A program made the position numbers and the translations under genes. From an uncultured Algibacter sp. (GTDB lineage: Bacteria > Bacteroidota > Bacteroidia > Flavobacteriales > Flavobacteriaceae), in assembly GCF_947487605.1 (NCBI RefSeq), contig NZ_CANKXK010000010.1, forward strand, positions 62,001 through 126,000: 64,000 nt of DNA, written 5' to 3'. Positions 28,080 to 36,910 of this stretch are shown one piece after another. Numbering within the stretch: position 1 is the first letter of the stretch; the number at the start of each line of letters is the position of its first letter. The notes under the pieces were generated by a model, which saw only the letters and a program-made list of their open reading frames with translations, made no database searches and had not been told where the DNA came from.

Positions 28080-29759
28080 ATGAGTAAGCAGTTTAGAAGT
28101 ATTACTTTTAAAATATCACGCTTTTTAAATTTGGTTTTAAAAAGATGCTTTTTGTTAGTTTTAATTGTTTTTATGGTGTTTTCTTGTAAACGAAAGGAAG
28201 AAAAAATCAAACCTAATTTAATTTTTGTGTATTCAGACCAGCATCGTAGAATGGGTTTGAGTTATTATAATGATGCACGATTTGATGGTACAGTAAATCA
28301 AGGAGACCCCGTAAAAACGCCTAATTTGGATAATATGGCAAAAGAAGGGGTAATATTTCATAATTCAGTAGTCGTTACCCCATTATGTTCACCTAATAGA
28401 GCTACGTTAATGACCGGAAATTATCCTTCCACTCATCAATTGGTTGATAATGCCAATTATCAAAAATTTGATTACGATAATATTACCATAGCTCATATTT
28501 TAAGTAAAAATGGTTACGAAACTGCACATTTAGGCAAATGGCATATTGATAAATACAACAGCAGAAATTGGGAAAAATTTACAGCTACCAAAGACTCCGC
28601 AAAACGAGGTTTTAAATATTGGTATGGAACACCAACGCATAATCATCAGCATTTTGATATACAATGGAATCATTATGAAAATGAAATTGATGGGTTAGGT
28701 GCATATGCTAAAAATGGAAAACCCTTGCCAAATCCGTTTACGCCTTCAAAAGATTATAAAGATTTAGAATTACGAAAACAAGAAAGCTGGGGCCCTAATC
28801 ACCTCACCAGAAAAGCATTAGATTATTTAAAAAACAGCTTCAAGGTTAGAGACAATTCAAAACCATTTGCGTTATATGTGTCATACAATCCGCCACATAC
28901 TATCCATGGACCAAAACCTATCGATGGTAACGAAGCATCTTATCGTATTGCTGGTAAAGCGAAAAAAAACAGTTATTATGGTAAGGGCAGTAAAGGATCA
29001 GAAAGTTTCGATTATAAAGCGCCTCTTGAATATGAAATTCCATATAGAACAGGAACAAATTATTCCGATTCAGTAAGAACAGATTTAAAAAGAAGACCCA
29101 ATGTGCCTAATAATCATTATTCGCAAACCAAATGCTTACCAGGATATTATGGAGCCATCAATTCAATCGACGATAATTTTGGGAAATTAGAAACGTATTT
29201 GGCAAATACACCAGACCCACGTTACCCTGATAAAATGTTAAAAGAAACCTCCATTGTGGTTTATACCGCAGACCATGGAGAAATGATGGGCTCGCAAGGA
29301 AGAATGGTAAAACGAATTTTTTATGAAGAATCTATTGGTGTACCATTAATTATAAGATGGCCAAAGCACATACAAGCAAACACCGAAGAAAACAAGGTGT
29401 TTAATTCCGTAGATTTAGCACCTACATTATTGGGACTTATGGATTTAAGTTTCACAAATTCGGTTGATGGAAAAGATTGGAGTAAATCAATTTTAAGTGC
29501 TGCCGAAAATAAAATAGAATATGCTTTTGTGGGTTATAAAAATTGGCGGTCGGTTAGAACAGAAACGGAGTTGTTTACTATAGAATTTGATGAAAATAGA
29601 GTAGTGCAGCATTCAGAATTTTATAATTTGAAAGAAGATCCATTTCAAATGAATCCTATTATGAATGATTTGACAATTCCAAGAGTCCAAGAATTAAAAA
29701 CCGTATTAGAAGAACACCTTGATAATACTGAAAATAAAAAAATAAAATCTAAAAAGTAA
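28080..29759 (+). CDS. Family S1 sulfatase, lipoprotein
   Basis: Type I sulfatase of 559 aa with an unusually long N-terminal signal (hydrophobic core VLKRCFLLVLIVFMVFSC, lipobox Cys at about residue 37). Seen: LIFVYSDQHRRMGLSYY, where SDQHR is the metal-binding start typical of choline-sulfatase/iduronate-sulfatase-like S1 branches, the formylglycine motif CSPNR with Cys103, LGKWHID, and YTADHGEMMGSQG. The C-terminal region contains the substrate-pocket part that varies among subfamilies. It follows the GH28-like gene after a hairpin and precedes operator 7, so it is the last gene of the sulfatase cluster. Confidence 0.9.
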   Translation: MSKQFRSITFKISRFLNLVLKRCFLLVLIVFMVFSCKRKEEKIKPNLIFVYSDQHRRMGLSYYNDARFDGTVNQGDPVKTPNLDNMAKEGVIFHNSVVVTPLCSPNRATLMTGNYPSTHQLVDNANYQKFDYDNITIAHILSKNGYETAHLGKWHIDKYNSRNWEKFTATKDSAKRGFKYWYGTPTHNHQHFDIQWNHYENEIDGLGAYAKNGKPLPNPFTPSKDYKDLELRKQESWGPNHLTRKALDYLKNSFKVRDNSKPFALYVSYNPPHTIHGPKPIDGNEASYRIAGKAKKNSYYGKGSKGSESFDYKAPLEYEIPYRTGTNYSDSVRTDLKRRPNVPNNHYSQTKCLPGYYGAINSIDDNFGKLETYLANTPDPRYPDKMLKETSIVVYTADHGEMMGSQGRMVKRIFYEESIGVPLIIRWPKHIQANTEENKVFNSVDLAPTLLGLMDLSFTNSVDGKDWSKSILSAAENKIEYAFVGYKNWRSVRTETELFTIEFDENRVVQHSEFYNLKEDPFQMNPIMNDLTIPRVQELKTVLEEHLDNTENKKIKSKK

Positions 29760-29765
29760 AAACAC

Positions 29766-29784
29766 AAGTGTTTTTTTTACACTT
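29766..29784 (+). promoter_or_regulatory. AraR-type operator 7 (araBDA operon)
   Basis: AAGTGT-TTTTTTT-ACACTT six bases after the sulfatase stop, followed by TATATTTG at 29801-29808, a -7-like box, 20 bases before the araB ATG at 29828. Its presence on the arabinose catabolic operon is the main sequence evidence linking this palindrome to AraR. Confidence 0.85.
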
Positions 29785-29827
29785 ATAAAAATAAATACTA
29801 TATTTGCTATACTAAAATGTTTGTTTG

Positions 29828-31522
29828 ATGAAAAACTATGTAATAGGATTAGATTATGGGTCAGACTCAGTAAGAGCTGTACTCATAGATACAAATAACG
29901 GTAATGAACTAGCATCTAGTGTACATTGGTACAAAAGATGGTTAGATAAAGCTTATTGTGATGCTTCTAAAAACAGATTTAGACAGCATCCTTTAGACCA
30001 TGTTGAAGGATTAGAAAACACCATTAAAGAGGTAGTTAAGAAATCTGAAGTAGATGCTTCACAAATAAAAGGTATTTGTATTGATACTACAGGATCTTCA
30101 CCAGTACCTGTTTTAGAAGATGGGACACCTTTAGCATTTACAAAAGGCTTTGAAGAGAACCCTAATGCTATGATGGTACTTTGGAAAGACCACACAGCCA
30201 TAAAAGAAGCTAATGAAATTAATGAATTAGCGGCATCTTGGGGAGGTGAAGATTTTACAAAATACGAAGGCGGAATTTATTCTTCAGAGTGGTTTTGGGC
30301 AAAAATTTTGCACATTGTTAGAGAAGACGAGGCGGTTAAAAATGCAGCACATACTTGGTTAGAACATTGCGATTTAATGACATTTATGCTCTCTGATGTT
30401 ACAGATTTAGCATCGTTTAAACGTAGTAGGTGTGCAGCAGGACACAAGGCAATGTGGCATGAAGACTGGAATGGATTGCCTCCAAAGGAATTTTTAGAAA
30501 AGTTAGACCCATATTTGGCTAACCTTAGAGACAATTTATATAACGAGACTTTTACTTCAGAAAAAATTGCAGGTCACTTAAATCAAGAATGGGCTGAAAG
30601 ATTAGGCTTAAGTACAGATACTGTGATTGCTGTAGGTACATTTGATGCACATTCAGGTGCGGTTGGAGCAAAAATTGAAGAGTATGCTTTAGTGAGAGTA
30701 ATGGGGACATCAACTTGTGATATTATGGTATCTTCACCAGATAATATTCAAGAAGGAAAAGCGGTTCGTGGTATTTGCGGACAAGTAGATGGTTCTGTAA
30801 TTCCTGGACTTATAGGGCTGGAAGCAGGACAATCGGCTTTTGGAGACTTATTAGCTTGGTTTAAAGATATGTTGTCTTGGACAATGGATCATTTAGTATT
30901 AACCTCTTCAATTCTTTCGGATGAACAAAAAGAAGCATTAGACAAAGAAGTAAATGCAAGTTTTATCAGTAAATTAAGTGAAGAAGCCAATAAAATTCCA
31001 TTATCAGAAAGTATTCCAATTGCCTTAGATTGGATTAACGGACGTAGAACTCCTGATGCCAATCAAGAAGTAAAAGCGGCTATGACTAACTTGTCTATGG
31101 GAACTAGAGCGCCACATATTTTTAAAGCATTGGTAAATGCGATATGTTTTGGCTCTAAGAAAATTGTAGATAGATTTGAAGAAGAAGGTGTAGAAATAAA
31201 AACCGTAATTGGTATTGGTGGTGTAGCAAGAAAGTCATCATTCATTATGCAGACTTTGGCTAATGTGTTGAATAGACCTATTAAAGTAGCGGCTTCAGAC
31301 CAAGCACCAGCATTAGGAGCAGCAATTTATGCAGCGGTAGCAGCAGGTATTTATGAAAACGTTATTGAAGCTAGTCAAAAAATGGGTAGTGATTTTGAAG
31401 CTGAATATTATCCAGAAGTTGGAAAAGTAGCAGCCTATAAAGAATCTATGAAATCTTACGAAGCACTTTGTGAATTTGTAGATACATCCATAAAAAAAAG
31501 AGAAAATGAGTTCAGTTTATAA
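29828..31522 (+). CDS. araB: L-ribulokinase
   Basis: FGGY-family kinase of 564 aa that phosphorylates L-ribulose with ATP to L-ribulose 5-phosphate in the cytoplasm. Seen: VIGLDYGSDSVRAVLID at the N-terminal phosphate-binding region, DTTGSSPVPV, FDAHSGAVGA, the ribulokinase-type RVMGTSTCDIMV, and IGIGGVARKS in the C-terminal ATP-binding half. ATG 29828 is used (a TTG stands just before it). The next gene, araD, starts inside its last codons with a 17-base overlap, and araA follows, so the three form one translationally linked catabolic operon downstream of operator 7. Confidence 0.96.
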   Translation: MKNYVIGLDYGSDSVRAVLIDTNNGNELASSVHWYKRWLDKAYCDASKNRFRQHPLDHVEGLENTIKEVVKKSEVDASQIKGICIDTTGSSPVPVLEDGTPLAFTKGFEENPNAMMVLWKDHTAIKEANEINELAASWGGEDFTKYEGGIYSSEWFWAKILHIVREDEAVKNAAHTWLEHCDLMTFMLSDVTDLASFKRSRCAAGHKAMWHEDWNGLPPKEFLEKLDPYLANLRDNLYNETFTSEKIAGHLNQEWAERLGLSTDTVIAVGTFDAHSGAVGAKIEEYALVRVMGTSTCDIMVSSPDNIQEGKAVRGICGQVDGSVIPGLIGLEAGQSAFGDLLAWFKDMLSWTMDHLVLTSSILSDEQKEALDKEVNASFISKLSEEANKIPLSESIPIALDWINGRRTPDANQEVKAAMTNLSMGTRAPHIFKALVNAICFGSKKIVDRFEEEGVEIKTVIGIGGVARKSSFIMQTLANVLNRPIKVAASDQAPALGAAIYAAVAAGIYENVIEASQKMGSDFEAEYYPEVGKVAAYKESMKSYEALCEFVDTSIKKRENEFSL

Positions 31523-32207
31523 AGACTTAAAACAAGAATGCTACGAAGCGAATATGCAACTAAATGCATTAAATTTAGTAGTATATACCTTTGGAAATGT
31601 AAGTGCAGTAGATAGGGAAAATAGTGTGTTTGCTATTAAGCCCAGTGGAGTGCCTTATGAAGATTTAAAACCAGAAGATATTGTTATTGTAGATTTTGAT
31701 AACACTATTATTGAAGGGGATATGAGACCTTCTTCTGATACCAAAACGCATGCCTATTTATATAAACATTGGCCAGAGATTGGAGGTATTACACATACAC
31801 ATTCTACGTATGCTGTGGCTTGGGCTCAAGCGCAAATGGATATTCCAGTTTTTGGTACCACACATGCAGATCATTTAACGGCAGATATTCCTTGTGCAGC
31901 TCCTATGGCTGATGAATTAATTGCTGGAAATTATGAGCATAACACAGGCATTCAAATATTAGACTGTTTCAAAGAGAAAAACTTAGATTATAAAGAGGTA
32001 GAAATGGTTTTATTAGGAAACCATGGCCCTTTTGCTTGGGGTAAAAATGCAGCAAAATCGGTTTACAATAGTAAGGTGTTAGAAGTTGTTGCAGAAATGG
32101 CTTATTTAACCAAACAAATAAACCCATCGGCACCAAGGTTAAAAGATTCATTAATTAAAAAACATTATGAACGTAAGCATGGAGAGAATTCATATTACGG
32201 ACAATAA
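31506..32207 (+). CDS. araD: L-ribulose-5-phosphate 4-epimerase
   Basis: Class II aldolase/epimerase of 233 aa that converts L-ribulose 5-phosphate to D-xylulose 5-phosphate, linking arabinose to the pentose phosphate pathway. Seen: FGNVSAVDRE, IKPSGVPY, the zinc-binding histidines in THTHSTYAVAWAQ, GTTHADHL and GNHGPFAWG. Length is normal for the family. The start overlaps the 3' end of araB by 17 bases, so translation is probably coupled. araA follows after 29 bases. Confidence 0.97.
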   Translation: MSSVYKDLKQECYEANMQLNALNLVVYTFGNVSAVDRENSVFAIKPSGVPYEDLKPEDIVIVDFDNTIIEGDMRPSSDTKTHAYLYKHWPEIGGITHTHSTYAVAWAQAQMDIPVFGTTHADHLTADIPCAAPMADELIAGNYEHNTGIQILDCFKEKNLDYKEVEMVLLGNHGPFAWGKNAAKSVYNSKVLEVVAEMAYLTKQINPSAPRLKDSLIKKHYERKHGENSYYGQ

Positions 32208-32236
32208 TTAAGTAAAGAAAAACACAAGAGATTAAG

Positions 32237-33745
32237 ATGATAGATATTTCTAAAAAAGAAATTTGGTTTGTAACTGGGAGCCAACATTTGTACGGAGAGG
32301 AAACTTTAAAACAAGTAGCCAGTCATTCTCAAATAGTTGCAGCAGGATTGAATAGTTCAGATAAAATTCCTGTAAAAATTGTATTTAAACCTATAGTAAC
32401 TACACCTTCAGAAATCACAACACTTTGCAAAAATGCTAGTAATGACGATAATTGTATTGGTGTTATTACTTGGATGCACACCTTTTCACCAGCAAAAATG
32501 TGGATTGCTGGTTTAAATATTCTAAGCAAACCATTATGTCATTTACATACACAATTTAATGCGGAGATTCCTTGGGGTTCTATCGATATGGATTTTATGA
32601 ACTTAAACCAGTCTGCACATGGTGACAGAGAGTTTGGATTCATTATGTCTAGAATGCGTAAAAAACGTAAGGTAGTTGTTGGGCATTGGCAAGATGAAAA
32701 AGTACATGCGAAATTAGGTGTTTTCTCTCGCGTTGCTTTAGGTTGGAATGAAATGCAAAACTTAAAAGTAGCAAGAATTGGAGATAATATGCGTGAGGTT
32801 GCTGTTACTGAAGGCGATAAAGTAGAAGCTCAAATTCGTTTTGGTGTTGCTGTAAATGGTTTTGACTCTTCAGATGTTGTTGCTAAAATTAACGAAGTTA
32901 CTGATGCTCAATTAGCGGATCTATTAAAAGTCTATGAAGCATCCTATAACTTATCAGATGCTTTAAAAGAAGGTGGAGAAAAAAGAGATTCTTTAATTGA
33001 AGCCGCTAAAATAGAATTAGGCTTAAGAGCTTTCTTAGAAGAAGGTGGTTTTGGAGCGTTTACAGATACGTTTGAAAACTTAGGGGCTTTAAAACAATTG
33101 CCAGGTATAGCTACACAGCGTTTAATGGCTGATGGTTATGGGTTTGGTGGTGAAGGCGACTGGAAAACAGCTGCTATGGTAAGAGTCATGAAAGTGATGG
33201 CTTACGGATTAGAAGAAGGGACTTCTTTTATGGAAGACTACACGTATCATTTTACACCACAAAAGTCTTATGTATTAGGGTCTCACATGTTAGAGATTTG
33301 TCCTTCAATTACAGATAAAAAACCGTCTTGTGAAGTACATCCTTTAGGTATTGGAGGAAAAGAAGACCCTGTTAGATTGGTGTTTAATTCACCAGAAGGC
33401 GATGCAATTAATGCGTCTTTAGTAGATATGGGAAATCGTTTCAGATTAATAGTAAACGAAGTTGAAGCTGTTAAACCAATGGCAGATTTACCAAATTTAC
33501 CAGTAGCAAGAGTACTTTGGGATGCAAAACCTGATTTGGATATTGCAGCTACTACATGGATTTTAGCAGGAGGTGCGCATCATACTGTGTATTCTCAAGC
33601 CATCACTACAGAGTATATGGAAGATTTTGCAGATATAGCTGGTATTGAATTATTAGTAATTGATAATAACACCACAGTTAGAGATTTCAAAGATAAAATC
33701 AATGCAAACGAAGCATATTACAATATGTTTCAGCACCGTTTATAA
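32237..33745 (+). CDS. araA: L-arabinose isomerase
   Basis: A 502-aa cytoplasmic isomerase that interconverts L-arabinose and L-ribulose, the first step of the pathway. Seen: [20 protein letters not shown] at the N-terminus, [18 protein letters not shown], and the metal-site residues expected from the family in [30 protein letters not shown] and [10 protein letters not shown]. Full length and ungapped against what I know of bacterial AraA. It sits after araD in the operon and precedes a tiny membrane peptide and the sodium symporter. Confidence 0.98.
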   Translation: MIDISKKEIWFVTGSQHLYGEETLKQVASHSQIVAAGLNSSDKIPVKIVFKPIVTTPSEITTLCKNASNDDNCIGVITWMHTFSPAKMWIAGLNILSKPLCHLHTQFNAEIPWGSIDMDFMNLNQSAHGDREFGFIMSRMRKKRKVVVGHWQDEKVHAKLGVFSRVALGWNEMQNLKVARIGDNMREVAVTEGDKVEAQIRFGVAVNGFDSSDVVAKINEVTDAQLADLLKVYEASYNLSDALKEGGEKRDSLIEAAKIELGLRAFLEEGGFGAFTDTFENLGALKQLPGIATQRLMADGYGFGGEGDWKTAAMVRVMKVMAYGLEEGTSFMEDYTYHFTPQKSYVLGSHMLEICPSITDKKPSCEVHPLGIGGKEDPVRLVFNSPEGDAINASLVDMGNRFRLIVNEVEAVKPMADLPNLPVARVLWDAKPDLDIAATTWILAGGAHHTVYSQAITTEYMEDFADIAGIELLVIDNNTTVRDFKDKINANEAYYNMFQHRL

Positions 33746-33767
33746 TTTCCCCAACTATTTCTAAATT

Positions 33768-33851
33768 ATGATATTTAAAATTTCTGTATTGGTTTTAGTA
33801 CTTGTAGTACTGAATTTTTTAATATTAAGATTCAGTAGAAATAAAGATTAA
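33768..33851 (+). CDS. 27-residue single-pass membrane peptide (putative)
   Basis: An ATG-initiated frame of 27 residues lies 22 bases after araA. It begins MIFKISVLVLVLVVLNFLIL and ends with a basic, charged tail (RFSRNKD), the profile of a one-helix inner-membrane miniprotein with positive cytoplasmic end. It stands between araA and the Na+ symporter, where a small transporter subunit or regulator would fit. Too short for comparison by eye; it may also be chance. Function unknown. Confidence 0.4.
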   Translation: MIFKISVLVLVLVVLNFLILRFSRNKD

Positions 33852-33966
33852 GACATTTAATATTAGCAATTTTGTGTTAAAACAAAAATATCATAAGGAT
33901 TTATAGTAAATAAAAAGGTAAGAACATAATTTTTTAAATACACTAACAAACCAAAAACACTAAACT

Positions 33967-35616
33967 ATGGGCATCATTTCTTTTGCGGCATTTACATTAT
34001 TAGTAGCCGTTATTTCTTATTTGTCAACGCGTAAAACTAATGAAAACTCATCTGACGGTTATTTTCTTGGAGGTAGAAGTTTAACAGGACCAGTAATTGC
34101 GGGATCATTATTGTTAACCAATTTATCTACTGAACAGATTGTAGGGATGAATGGTATTGCTTTTAGCGAAGGAATATTAATTATGGCGTATGAAGTTGTT
34201 GCTGCAATAGCCATGATTTTTACGGCTATGGTATTATTACCTAGGTATTTAAAAGGCGGGATTGCTACAATTCCACAATTTTTAGAAAGACGTTATGGAA
34301 AATCTACAAGAACTTTAGTAACTATTTTGTTTTTGTTTGGTTATGCCATTTCTATGTTACCAACAGTATTGTATTCTGGAGCATTAGCTATTAATACCAT
34401 GTTTGATTTACCTGAAATGATGGGCTTAGGAGATAAATCGGCTTTATGGGTAACCGTATGGGGTATTGGTATCATCGGAAGTATTTATGCCATTTTTGGT
34501 GGTTTAAAAGCAGTAGCAGTTTCAGATTCTATTAATGCTGTAGGTTTAATTATTGGAGGCTCTTTAATTCCTATTTTTGGACTAATGTATATAGGAGATG
34601 GGAATGTTTTTCAAGGGATGGATATATTAACAACTAATTTACCAGAAAAATTTAGTGCCATTGGAAGTAAGACATCTTCAGTACCATTTTGGACCTTATT
34701 TACAGGAATGCTGATTGTTAATTTTTACTATTGGGGAACCAATCAAGCCATTATTCAAAGAGCTTTAGGAGCCAAAAACTTAGTAGAAGGGCAAAAAGGA
34801 TTATCGTTAGCCGCTTTTGTAAAAATATTAGGACCTTTTATAGTCGTATTACCAGGAATTATTGCGTTTCAAATTTTTAATGGCGATTTACCTAATGCTG
34901 ACGAAGCGTATCCAATGGTAGTTAAGAAAGTATTGCCAGTATCTTTAATTGGTTTCTTTGCAGCGGTTTTATTTGGTGCTATTTTAAGTTCATTTAATAG
35001 TGCGCTAAACAGTTCTGTAACCTTATTTGGTTTAGATGTTTATAAAGAATACATCAATAAAGATGCTAATGAAAAACAGGTGGTTAGAGCTGGTAAAACT
35101 TTTGGATTCTTTTTAGCTTTACTTTCTATGGGTATAGCACCTTTATTATATGGTGTTGAAGGTGGTGTTTTTAATTATCTACAAGAGTTAAATGGATCTT
35201 ATAGTGTACCCATTTTAGCGATTATATTAATAGGATATTTAACTAAAAGAGTGCCTAAAATTGCAGCAAATATTTCTATTGTATTTGGTCTTTTTGTATA
35301 TCTCATATCTTTATACGTCATTAAACCAATAATGGTAAGTTCTGCTTTAGAAAAAGCTCAGGCTAGTGGAATTACAGATGCTGTAGCCTTAGATTTGGTT
35401 AAGGTTGAAGCTTTTCCACATTTCTTACACCTAATGGGATTGATATTTTTAATCATCGTTATCCTAATGCTAATTATTGGGAAATTAAAACCAAGAACTG
35501 AAGATTACGTGCAAGTTTATACAGAGCAAGTAGATATCACACCATGGAAGTACATGAAACCAGTTGGTTTTGGAATTTGCGCTATTGTAATTTCAATTTA
35601 TATTTATTTTACTTAA
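33967..35616 (+). CDS. Sodium:solute (SSS) symporter, probable L-arabinose transporter
   Basis: A 549-aa inner-membrane transporter of the SSS family with about 13-14 hydrophobic segments. Seen: the N-terminal SDGYFLGGRSLTGPVIAGSLLLTNLSTEQ, RYLKGGIATIPQFLERRYG, FGGLKAVAVSD and AAVLFGAILSSFNSALNS, typical of the sugar-transporting SGLT/VcSGLT branch. Its position at the end of the araB-araD-araA group makes L-arabinose the most likely substrate. A 115-base gap with no clear promoter or operator precedes it, so it is probably read from operator 7. Confidence 0.9.
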   Translation: MGIISFAAFTLLVAVISYLSTRKTNENSSDGYFLGGRSLTGPVIAGSLLLTNLSTEQIVGMNGIAFSEGILIMAYEVVAAIAMIFTAMVLLPRYLKGGIATIPQFLERRYGKSTRTLVTILFLFGYAISMLPTVLYSGALAINTMFDLPEMMGLGDKSALWVTVWGIGIIGSIYAIFGGLKAVAVSDSINAVGLIIGGSLIPIFGLMYIGDGNVFQGMDILTTNLPEKFSAIGSKTSSVPFWTLFTGMLIVNFYYWGTNQAIIQRALGAKNLVEGQKGLSLAAFVKILGPFIVVLPGIIAFQIFNGDLPNADEAYPMVVKKVLPVSLIGFFAAVLFGAILSSFNSALNSSVTLFGLDVYKEYINKDANEKQVVRAGKTFGFFLALLSMGIAPLLYGVEGGVFNYLQELNGSYSVPILAIILIGYLTKRVPKIAANISIVFGLFVYLISLYVIKPIMVSSALEKAQASGITDAVALDLVKVEAFPHFLHLMGLIFLIIVILMLIIGKLKPRTEDYVQVYTEQVDITPWKYMKPVGFGICAIVISIYIYFT

Positions 35617-36124
35617 TATTAGATACAAGATAGATATCACGTTAATATAATTCTGCTAGTTTTAAAAACTTTGTAAGGTTTTTTGCTAAGGACTAATACC
35701 TACAAAGCAAAAAAAGATTTGACAGGATTAAAAAACGATTTTGTTTTATTACGATTTTAAGCTATTTATATTTATCAAACTTAGGTCTATAGATCAATAC
35801 TATGTGCTAGGCAAAGCACAAACATTTCTATAATTCATCAGAAAAGTTTTATTCTACAATCGAGGACATTAAAAAAATGTTATCTTTCGCTTCATTAGAT
35901 TACTAGAGATGAGTTTAAACTTTGTGAATATTAGTCGTTTAAAGATTAGAGCATGTCTTCTAATGATACGACTTTTGGCTTGATAATAGGAATAACCTTT
36001 CTTTTTGGTTTATAAATTCTCAAAAGTTTTATTTTAAGATTTTATTATGCAATGTAAATATTGTATACATAAATGACAATATATCATATATTTTATTATA
36101 TTTGTTGCTATAATAGCAACTTTA
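35617..36124. other. Boundary region between the two loci
   Basis: About 500 bases without a credible gene. TTTTTTGCT (35679-35687) can pair with AGCAAAAAA (35706-35714) in a weak hairpin that may end the arabinose operon. Near the downstream gene lie TATTGT/ACAATA arms (36059-36064 and 36077-36082), a TATATTTG box (36097-36104) and a 17-base palindrome (36104-36120). No AAGTGT-N7-ACACTT palindrome was seen. Confidence 0.55.
36104..36120. promoter_or_regulatory. 17-base perfect palindrome before the IclR gene
   Basis: GTTGCTATAATAGCAAC is perfectly symmetric around its central base and ends four bases before the IclR ATG. It directly follows a TATATTTG box, so it would cover the transcription start. 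An autoregulatory IclR site is plausible but no second copy was found in the window. Confidence 0.4.
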
Positions 36125-36868
36125 ATGAATAAACTACCTTCACAACCTATTCTTGGACTCATAGATGGTATGGAAGTTTTACAACTTCTAGCTTCTACAG
36201 ATACAGAAATGTCAGGTGCCGATATATCTAGAACTTTAAAAATTGAAAAAACAAAAGTAAATAGAATTCTTAAAACACTGGCTTATCAAGGTTTTGCAGA
36301 GGTTTCAATAAATAAGAAATACAGACTGGGGCCTGCTATACATGTATTGTCGGCTCAAATTTTACACGGATCTAAACTTATTAAAAATGCCTTAAGGTAT
36401 TTAATAGAATTAACAGAATTGAATGTGGTGGTTGCCATGGGTGTTTTATGGCGCGATAAGGTGGCTTATACCTATCACTGGGAGCCTGGGATAGAACCAG
36501 TTGATGGATTAGGAAGAGTCGATTTGTTCCCAGCAACACAATCAAGTATTGGACTTAAACTTTTATCTGAAAAAACAGATGAGGGCATCGCAGAAATTAT
36601 TGATTTTAATGAGGTAATATCTGGTTTTAGTTCTAAAGATGATTTTATGGCAACCATCAATCAAATTAGAAAACAAGGTTTTGGATACACGGTTTTTGGT
36701 AGCAGAGCTAGTATAGCTGTGAAAATAGGAGAACCAGCAAGAGCAGCAATAGCCTTGGCAAATATTAATAATGAAGTGCCTGTGCAGGAATATATTGATG
36801 TTTTACAAGAAAAAATAGCCAAAATTGAAGAGGTAATGACTTATAAGCATAATTTTATAGGTGTTTAA
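36125..36868 (+). CDS. IclR-family transcriptional regulator
   Basis: A 247-aa cytoplasmic regulator. Residues 10-70 form the IclR winged helix-turn-helix (LLASTDTEMSGADISRTLKI followed by KTKVNRILKTLAYQGFAEV); the remainder is the IclR effector domain, with GVLWRDKVAYTYHW and SSIGLKLLSEKTDEG. It opens the second locus, 42 bases ahead of a Na+/solute symporter, and most likely responds to a sugar or sugar derivative released there. A perfect palindrome before its start may be its own operator. It is quite different from the Nudix regulator of locus 1, suggesting separate control. Confidence 0.92.
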   Translation: MNKLPSQPILGLIDGMEVLQLLASTDTEMSGADISRTLKIEKTKVNRILKTLAYQGFAEVSINKKYRLGPAIHVLSAQILHGSKLIKNALRYLIELTELNVVVAMGVLWRDKVAYTYHWEPGIEPVDGLGRVDLFPATQSSIGLKLLSEKTDEGIAEIIDFNEVISGFSSKDDFMATINQIRKQGFGYTVFGSRASIAVKIGEPARAAIALANINNEVPVQEYIDVLQEKIAKIEEVMTYKHNFIGV

Positions 36869-36910
36869 ACAACACCCCCAACTAATTAACTAACCAACTA
36901 AACTAATTTT

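Noticed and set aside
27895-28080. Minus-strand frame overlapping a hairpin
   Set aside because: Contains the perfect palindrome 27904-27934 and no protein features. Non-coding is more likely.
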